Assembly (NCBI GenBank): GCA_003520555.1
Contig: DOUO01000078.1
Location: 1 to 6,822 of the forward strand
DNA from: Oscillospiraceae bacterium
GTDB lineage: Bacteria > Bacillota > Clostridia > Oscillospirales > Acutalibacteraceae
DNA length: 6,822 nt
Direction of reading: 5' to 3'
Translations under genes and position numbers: made by a program
The notes under the pieces: model-generated
What the model was told of the DNA's origin: nothing
The model's database searches: none
The model's input: the letters and a program-made list of their open reading frames with translations, nothing else
Shown here: piece after piece, positions 1 to 4,370 of the stretch
Position numbering within the stretch: position 1 is the first letter of the stretch
How the letters are laid out: the number at the start of each line of letters is the position of its first letter

Positions 1-239
1 CGGAACTTTCCCCAGCGGGTTTTGGTTTTGGCAACAACGACGCCCATGATAGGGTCGTTGAAGGCGTCAAAAATACGCGCCACAAGCAAAATTGTACCCA
101 TGGCAATCGCGCTTACTCCAAGCACGTCCTGAAAGTAATACAGCACATAGCTTGCAGACAGCATGTAGACCATGTCTTTGCCTACAGCGGCAAGCGCGTA
201 GCTGAGCTTGGCTCTGCCTGACAGTTTTGGTTCGTTCAT
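1..239 (-). CDS. GPH-family (MelB-like) sugar:cation symporter, N-terminal fragment
   Basis: This is the first 79 codons of a gene that continues beyond the left edge of the window. It encodes an inner-membrane secondary transporter of the glycoside-pentoside-hexuronide:cation symporter family (major facilitator fold), which imports small glycosides with Na+ or H+. The fragment aligns by eye with E. coli MelB: KLSYALAAVGKD (residues 11-22), then VARIFDAFNDPIMG (53-66), then RWGKFR (75-80). By that alignment Asp22 matches the MelB sugar-site Asp19, and Asp58 and Asp62 match the cation-site Asp55 and Asp59, so the visible transport residues are intact. The start is ATG at 239, with a TGAGGA ribosome binding site 5 nt upstream that overlaps the TGA stop of the preceding gene. 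It is the third visible gene of the operon with the GH2 hydrolase, which suggests import of that enzyme's substrate. The substrate cannot be read from the fragment. Not visible in the ORF calls because it is open at the edge. Confidence 0.9.
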   Translation of the reverse strand, partial: MNEPKLSGRAKLSYALAAVGKDMVYMLSASYVLYYFQDVLGVSAIAMGTILLVARIFDAFNDPIMGVVVAKTKTRWGKF

Positions 240-244
240 AGTTA

Positions 245-250
245 TCCTCA
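245..250 (-). promoter_or_regulatory. Ribosome binding site of the symporter gene, overlapping the upstream stop
   Basis: TGAGGA on the minus strand sits 5 nt before the ATG at 239, and its first three bases are the TGA stop of the GT-B-like gene. Ribosomes finishing that gene would end on the next initiation site, which favours coupled translation. Confidence 0.75.
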
Positions 251-1723
251 CTTTCCGTTGTTTTGTTTAAGGTTGAACGCTATCTTAACGGCGTTGTACG
301 CGCCGTCATATATTCCCGTTTGTTTTCCCTGCAAAATACAGCCAATCATCTGTTCAAACAATTCTTTTTCATTTAAAAACATATCTATCATTTGTACCGT
401 GTGCGGAATATCACGACATTCAAGCGTGCCGTCGCCAAGCTCCGCCGAATGAATTGCGCCCCAACGCTCATGGCCGCCTATTCTCTTTAAAAACAGCTTT
501 GGTATCGGGTAAAACGCAAGCTCGCTTGGTTTTGTAACAAGTACGTCCGCGCTGCGCATCAGCAGGTTTGTGCAGTAAACCGCCTCAAAAATATTTTCAT
601 GGCAAAACGCGTGAATTCCCGAAACTTCGTTATCGACCGCCGAATCGGCAAACGCCCGGGTTTCGTCCCAATTGTCAAAATGAGTTTTTCCGAGCGCTTT
701 TAGCGACGGGATAATTTCGCAAAGCTCGTCCCACACCTTGCGGTAGTCGCCTACGTTTACGTACAGCGCCGCTTTTTCTTTTTTGATGTAGGGAAGAAGA
801 TGGTTGATTACAGCCGCAAAAAGCTCGCGCTGCGCCCCTGCGCCGCCTATTGTCAGCAAAAATCTCATAGGCTTGCCCCGGTTTTTGCGCTCAAGCCTGA
901 GTTTGCAGTCTTTTTCAAGATTCGCGACAAGCTCATGGTCAATATATCTGCCCGTATACACAAGACTGGCCTCGGGCATGGGCTTTAGAACGTCCTTACC
1001 CTGCATTCCGTTAAGAATTCTGTAGCCCATGTAGCTTTGATACGTCTGGATTATGTGAACGCTGCCTTCGGCAAGATGAAGCGCCATGGGCCAGTTGTCC
1101 GGAATCGCGTTTACGACGTATTTCATTCCTGCGTGCAAAGCCGCCTGAGCAGGCCATACGTGCGTGCCTATAAGCGGAATTTCCTTAGGCACGTTTTTAA
1201 AAACCGGCGCCATAAGCTCCGCGACCTTTTGGTCGGACGAATTGTATGTAAGCTTTCTGAAGCCTTCGTAGTTAAGCGGCTCCCACACAAGCTTGTTAAA
1301 AAGCCTGCTTTTTTGTGAAATCCGCGAGCCGAGCGAGTAAAGGTCGTTTTGCGCTCCTATTATTTTGGTGCAGGTTGTGTCCGGGTAGGAGTTCAAATCC
1401 ATCCAGTACGGCGTGTAGCCCAGAGCATGAGCTGCGGAAGCCATAGCTATTGAAATGCGGTAATGACCGAAGCCCATGCGGATATTGCCCACAATAACGC
1501 CTTTTTCCGTATCAAACGGCAGGTCTGATTTACCCTCGTTTACCCTTAAGTCACTTACGCCGAGCGGCTCGCCGAGGCAGGCGTTAGGCACAAGCTTTGC
1601 GGAATAATCCGCGCCGCTGTCATCGCCGTATTTTTTTATATATTTCAGCTTGTTCTTTTCTGCCTTGCGCACAGCCCGAGGGTTGATTCGGTTGCCGAAA
1701 ATAACCTTTGATTTATCGCTCAT
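248..1723 (-). CDS. GT-B-like glycosyltransferase-related protein (MurG/MGDG-synthase-like), unnamed family
   Basis: A 491-residue cytoplasmic protein with no signal peptide or obvious membrane helix. I do not recognise a named family. The pattern resembles a two-Rossmann GT-B enzyme of the MurG/diacylglycerol glucosyltransferase type (GT28). A basic leader covers residues 1-75. A first nucleotide-fold strand and glycine loop follows, GNIRMGFGHYR (79-89), comparable to the GxGH loop of MGDG synthases. Then come a strand ending in VVNAIPDNWP (203-212), a second-domain glycine loop TIGGAGAQRE (291-300) and a C-terminal block SADVLVTKPSELAFYPIPK (391-409), followed by GGHERWGA (416-423), where nucleotide-sugar donors bind in GT-B enzymes. 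The ATG at 1723 has an AAGGAGG site 6 nt upstream. It overlaps the hydrolase gene by 11 bp and is followed 8 bp later by the sugar symporter. Activity, donor and acceptor are unknown; a non-transferase GT-B role is possible. I am sure it is a gene, and moderately sure of the fold. Confidence 0.9.
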   Translation of the reverse strand: MSDKSKVIFGNRINPRAVRKAEKNKLKYIKKYGDDSGADYSAKLVPNACLGEPLGVSDLRVNEGKSDLPFDTEKGVIVGNIRMGFGHYRISIAMASAAHALGYTPYWMDLNSYPDTTCTKIIGAQNDLYSLGSRISQKSRLFNKLVWEPLNYEGFRKLTYNSSDQKVAELMAPVFKNVPKEIPLIGTHVWPAQAALHAGMKYVVNAIPDNWPMALHLAEGSVHIIQTYQSYMGYRILNGMQGKDVLKPMPEASLVYTGRYIDHELVANLEKDCKLRLERKNRGKPMRFLLTIGGAGAQRELFAAVINHLLPYIKKEKAALYVNVGDYRKVWDELCEIIPSLKALGKTHFDNWDETRAFADSAVDNEVSGIHAFCHENIFEAVYCTNLLMRSADVLVTKPSELAFYPIPKLFLKRIGGHERWGAIHSAELGDGTLECRDIPHTVQMIDMFLNEKELFEQMIGCILQGKQTGIYDGAYNAVKIAFNLKQNNGK

Positions 1724-4154
1724 TTTCTTCCTCCTTGCAAATTATGTTAAAGTCTGCGGTTACGCTTTCACATCCGTCGGCACATAAGGTAAGCTTTGCT
1801 TTTCCGCTTTTGCCTGTTGTTTTTATATATAAACCGCCCGTTCCTCCGCGCAGTATAACCGTTTTGCCGCCTATAATTTCCGCTTCTCCCTCAAGCTCGG
1901 CGTTAACAGCTCCAACGAAAAAAGGAAGAGTGCAGCCGTTTTGGTCGGTCATTCTTATTCTCACCGCCGCGACGTCGTAGGTGCTGTCCTCAACAAGGCT
2001 TGCGCTGCTTGCTTCGGCAGTAAGTCTGCGGCTCGAAAACGGCTGCTTAATTACGGTTTTAACTACTTTTCCGTTTTTTACCGCCTCAAATGTAAACGAG
2101 GTTGATTCCTGTCCCCAGTTGCCTATATATTTGCCGTAAAGCGCGTACGCGTCGTCAAAGGTCATGCGGTAACGCGTCATCAAAGTTGCCGCCTTAAGCT
2201 TTGCGGTAGGGGAAAGGTTGTTCATGCCGAAACGTGTGCTTTCGTTTAATATTTCCTTTACAAGCCTCGCCTGACGCGGCGTAAAGCTTTCCTCGTTTAT
2301 TATTCGGTCGCCGATAAAGTCGTTTATCTCAATCGGCGGATGCTTAAGTTTTTTGAATTCGCTGTCCGCCGCGGTGTATTCGCGTATAAAAACTCCGTTA
2401 ATGAAAAACCGCACGCTGTCGGCGTTGGTAAAGGCGTAAACTCTGCCGCGGTTGCCTGCCGGGTGTTCGCCGATGTCCATGGTGGAGCTGATTTCAAGCA
2501 CCGGCGTTTCGCTTTGGTTGCAGGCGTAAACCGCCGCCGCTAACTTCGGATTACGGAACATATCGCAAACGCCGTGATAGCAAATCCTGTCTCCGCTTCC
2601 GAAGTCCTTGTGTGTGTTGTAATCAAACATGCACCAGCCGAAGCTTCCGGCAATGTCCGTATACGACGCGGCGCTGTTTAAAACGCGCGCGTGTCTCAGC
2701 GCGTGCTCAAGCCGCTGTTCCTCGTCGTCAAAGCTTTTTGTCGGGTACATATGACCGTTGTATTCCGAAATCAAATACGGTTTGTTTATATTTGAGGTCA
2801 CAGCCTTCTTTGGCTCGCAGCCTTGATTTGTACCGTCGTGAACAAAATCGTTGTAGGTGTAAACATCCTCCAAAAGACTGCTGTTTTTATTGCATCTCAC
2901 ACCGCCTGTCTGACGTGTCGGGTCAAGCGCGCGAGCGAGCTTGTTTGTTTTACGGTAGAACTCATCGTCGTCCCGCGACTCGTTAATTCTTACGCCCCAA
3001 AGGATGATTGACGGGTGGTTGCGGTACTGAACAACCATTTCCTCGGTATTTTTAACCGCAATTTTTTTCCATTCGCTGTCGCCTATATGCTGCCAGCCCG
3101 GAATTTCGGTAAAAACCAATAGTCCAAGCTCGTCGCAGCGGTCAATAAAGTGGTGTGACTGCGGGTAATGCGAGGTTCGCACGGCGTTCAGTCCAAGCTC
3201 GTTTTTAAGTATATCCGCGTCAAAGCGCTGAATTGACCTCGGCATTGCGTAACCGACATACGGATAGCTCTGGTGGCGGTTAAGCCCGGTTATTTTCAGT
3301 TTTCTTCCGTTTAAGTAAAATCCGTCGGGCTTAAACACTGCTTTGCGAAAGCCGATTACCGTACTTACGCGGTCAATCGGTTCGCCGTTTTCAAACAGCT
3401 CGGTTTTAACCGTATAAAGAGTAGGGGACAGCACGTCCCACATCCGCGCGTTGTTCAGTACAAGCCTTGGCTTTTCGCCCTTGCCGCATTCGGCAAAAGC
3501 CAAAATGTTGCCGCTTTCGTCAAGTAAGTGCTGGACTATTTTATCGCCGCGGGTTCCTTCTGTCGCGACTGTACTTTCGGCAACGCCTTTAAAAACAGCC
3601 TTTTCAATTTCCTTTTTGTCGGCCTTCTCACTGAGAGCTGCCTCAGGAGGAATCGTCGGGCGCACAAAAACGTCGCTTATGAAGCCTTGCTCTCGTATTT
3701 CAAGCCTGACCTCGCGGTACAATCCGCCGTAGGTCATGTAGTCCACTACCTTGCCGAAGGGCGGAGTGTTTCTGGTTTCGCGGCTGTCAACCTTTATTGC
3801 GACCACGCTTTCGCGTTCGGTGCTCAAAAGGTCTGTCAGTTCTGCTTCAAAGGCCGTATAGCCGCATTTATGCTCGCGCCGGCATTGTTTTCCGTCAACA
3901 AAAACCGTCGCGCAGTGGGCTGCCGCTTCAATGACCAAAAACACCCTTTTGCCTTGCGCTGCCTTGCCGAGCCTGAGCTTTTTGCGGTAGCCGCTCACCA
4001 TTTGGTAAACGCTCTCGTCAAAATAATTGTACGGAGTTGTTTTGCAGGTGTGCGGAAGGCGCACCGATTCAAAGCTTCCGCAGCCGTTTAAAAAGGCTTC
4101 GTCACAGCATTCTGTAAATTCCCAGCCGTTGTTTAGGTTAATAATCTCTCTCAT
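1713..4154 (-). CDS. Glycoside hydrolase family 2 protein (beta-galactosidase/beta-glucuronidase-type), cytoplasmic
   Basis: An 813-residue retaining exo-beta-glycosidase. Domains in order are an N-terminal jelly-roll sugar-binding domain (about 1-155), an Ig-like GH2 domain (about 156-272), a TIM barrel (about 273-548), and C-terminal beta domains (about 549-600 and 684-808) interrupted by a helical segment (about 604-680). The acid/base is Glu392 in NHPSIILWGVRINES (379-393). The predicted nucleophile is Glu464 in YLISEYNGHMYPT (460-472). Other GH2 hallmarks are the NRH at 292-294 and RTSHYP at 326-331. There is no signal peptide, so it should act on imported sugar. The asparagine-x-lysine pair typical of bacterial beta-glucuronidases is not evident after the nucleophile, so a galactosidase-like or other specificity is more likely than glucuronide cleavage; the substrate is unproven. 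ATG 4154 is supported by the normal family start (MREIINLNNGWEF). It has only a weak upstream GTGAT in place of a full Shine-Dalgarno. First visible gene of the operon. Confidence 0.95.
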   Translation of the reverse strand: MREIINLNNGWEFTECCDEAFLNGCGSFESVRLPHTCKTTPYNYFDESVYQMVSGYRKKLRLGKAAQGKRVFLVIEAAAHCATVFVDGKQCRREHKCGYTAFEAELTDLLSTERESVVAIKVDSRETRNTPPFGKVVDYMTYGGLYREVRLEIREQGFISDVFVRPTIPPEAALSEKADKKEIEKAVFKGVAESTVATEGTRGDKIVQHLLDESGNILAFAECGKGEKPRLVLNNARMWDVLSPTLYTVKTELFENGEPIDRVSTVIGFRKAVFKPDGFYLNGRKLKITGLNRHQSYPYVGYAMPRSIQRFDADILKNELGLNAVRTSHYPQSHHFIDRCDELGLLVFTEIPGWQHIGDSEWKKIAVKNTEEMVVQYRNHPSIILWGVRINESRDDDEFYRKTNKLARALDPTRQTGGVRCNKNSSLLEDVYTYNDFVHDGTNQGCEPKKAVTSNINKPYLISEYNGHMYPTKSFDDEEQRLEHALRHARVLNSAASYTDIAGSFGWCMFDYNTHKDFGSGDRICYHGVCDMFRNPKLAAAVYACNQSETPVLEISSTMDIGEHPAGNRGRVYAFTNADSVRFFINGVFIREYTAADSEFKKLKHPPIEINDFIGDRIINEESFTPRQARLVKEILNESTRFGMNNLSPTAKLKAATLMTRYRMTFDDAYALYGKYIGNWGQESTSFTFEAVKNGKVVKTVIKQPFSSRRLTAEASSASLVEDSTYDVAAVRIRMTDQNGCTLPFFVGAVNAELEGEAEIIGGKTVILRGGTGGLYIKTTGKSGKAKLTLCADGCESVTADFNIICKEEENER
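1730..1736 (-). promoter_or_regulatory. Ribosome binding site of the GT-B-like gene, inside the GH2 gene
   Basis: AAGGAGG read on the minus strand lies 6 nt before the ATG at 1723. It is built from the codons for the last Lys-Glu-Glu residues of the GH2 protein, so the C-terminal tail KEEENER also encodes the next gene's translation start. This fixes the start of the downstream gene and argues for translational coupling. Confidence 0.85.
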
Positions 4155-4162
4155 ATGTCATC

Positions 4163-4192
4163 ACTATGCAAAAATGTTGTATAAAATGTCAA
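4163..4192 (-). promoter_or_regulatory. Candidate promoter of the GH2 operon (near-leaderless)
   Basis: On the minus strand a perfect TTGACA -35 (4192-4187) is followed after 18 bp by CATAGT (4168-4163), a 4 of 6 match to the -10. If used, transcription would begin within a base or two of the GH2 ATG at 4154, giving an almost leaderless message. The spacer contains the AAAATGT direct repeat (as read on the plus strand). The weak -10 keeps confidence low. Confidence 0.35.
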
Positions 4193-4205
4193 TTTATTTT
4201 ATATA

Positions 4206-4234
4206 ATAATAACATTAAACTGAATAAAACACAA
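4206..4234 (-). promoter_or_regulatory. Alternative promoter candidate of the GH2 operon
   Basis: On the minus strand TTGTGT (4234-4229, 3 of 6) is spaced 17 bp from TATTAT (4211-4206, 5 of 6 to the -10). It would give a leader of about 45 nt before the GH2 start. In AT-rich DNA such matches arise by chance, so this competes with the TTGACA candidate rather than adding to it. Confidence 0.3.
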
Positions 4235-4292
4235 TAGTATTTATGAATGTTTTTGCTTTTTTAATCTTGTAATACGAAATTTGACAAATATT

Positions 4293-4322
4293 TTCAAAAT
4301 GCTTCAAAATGCTTGAAAAAAG
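4293..4322 (+). repeat. Tandem 10-bp direct repeat abutting the -35 box (possible operator)
   Basis: TTCAAAATGC occurs twice without a gap (4293-4302 and 4303-4312). A third degenerate unit, TTGAAAAAAG (4313-4322), contains the -35 hexamer. The 10-bp period places the copies on roughly the same face of the helix, as in activator sites that bind as tandem subunits next to RNA polymerase. The regulatory role is inferred; slippage in AT-rich DNA could also produce it. Confidence 0.6.
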
Positions 4323-4341
4323 TAGTATTATTATGTATAAT
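4313..4341 (+). promoter_or_regulatory. Sigma-A-type promoter of the secreted FN3/transglutaminase-like gene
   Basis: A TTGAAA -35 hexamer (4313-4318, 5 of 6 consensus bases) is separated by exactly 17 bp from a perfect TATAAT -10 (4336-4341). Transcription would start near 4348, giving a leader of about 23 nt that contains the ribosome binding site. The -35 forms the start of the third, degenerate copy of the tandem 10-bp repeat just upstream. Confidence 0.85.
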
Positions 4342-4358
4342 CAAAGAGAACAAATTTC

Positions 4359-4365
4359 AGGAGGT
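4359..4365 (+). promoter_or_regulatory. Strong ribosome binding site of the secreted-protein gene
   Basis: AGGAGGT lies 5 nt before the ATG at 4371. It is a near-perfect Shine-Dalgarno and sets the start codon of the large secreted protein. Confidence 0.9.
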
Positions 4366-4370
4366 AGTAT

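Larger units (their letters stand above)
4155..4370. promoter_or_regulatory. Divergent AT-rich intergenic control region
   Basis: This 216-bp non-coding stretch separates the minus-strand sugar operon from the plus-strand secreted-protein gene. It is much richer in A and T than the flanking genes. It carries a strong plus-strand promoter next to a tandem 10-bp repeat, two weaker minus-strand promoter candidates, and a second direct repeat (AAAATGT twice, 12 bp apart, 4171-4177 and 4183-4189). I see no small ORF with a convincing ribosome binding site and no structured RNA. Confidence 0.8.

Noticed and set aside
2612..2986. 124-codon plus-strand open frame inside the GH2 barrel
   Set aside because: It is antisense to the catalytic region, Cys/Arg-rich and without start signals, as expected for a complementary frame of moderately GC-rich coding DNA.
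3528..4091. 187-codon open frame on the plus strand within the GH2 gene
   Set aside because: It lies wholly opposite the well-conserved N-terminal and Ig-like GH2 domains, has no ribosome binding site, and its translation is Cys/Phe/Ala-rich without a recognisable domain. It is a shadow of the real gene.
4281..4286. Perfect TTGACA on the plus strand in the intergenic region
   Set aside because: No acceptable -10 lies 16-18 bp downstream (the bases there read TCAAAA). The TTGAAA/TATAAT pair further on is a far better promoter. The hexamer sits in an 11-bp palindrome ATTTG-A-CAAAT (4279-4289), which is too short to call an operator.
4171..4312. Possible CRISPR-like or mobile-element repeats in the intergenic region
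   Set aside because: The repeats are 7-10 bp and AT-rich, with no spacers of regular length. There are no terminal inverted repeats, target duplications or transposase in the window.
4155..4370. Riboswitch or structured leader in the divergent region
   Set aside because: The stretch is AT-rich with no convincing stems. The plus-strand leader is only about 23 nt, and no terminator-antiterminator pair is seen on either strand.
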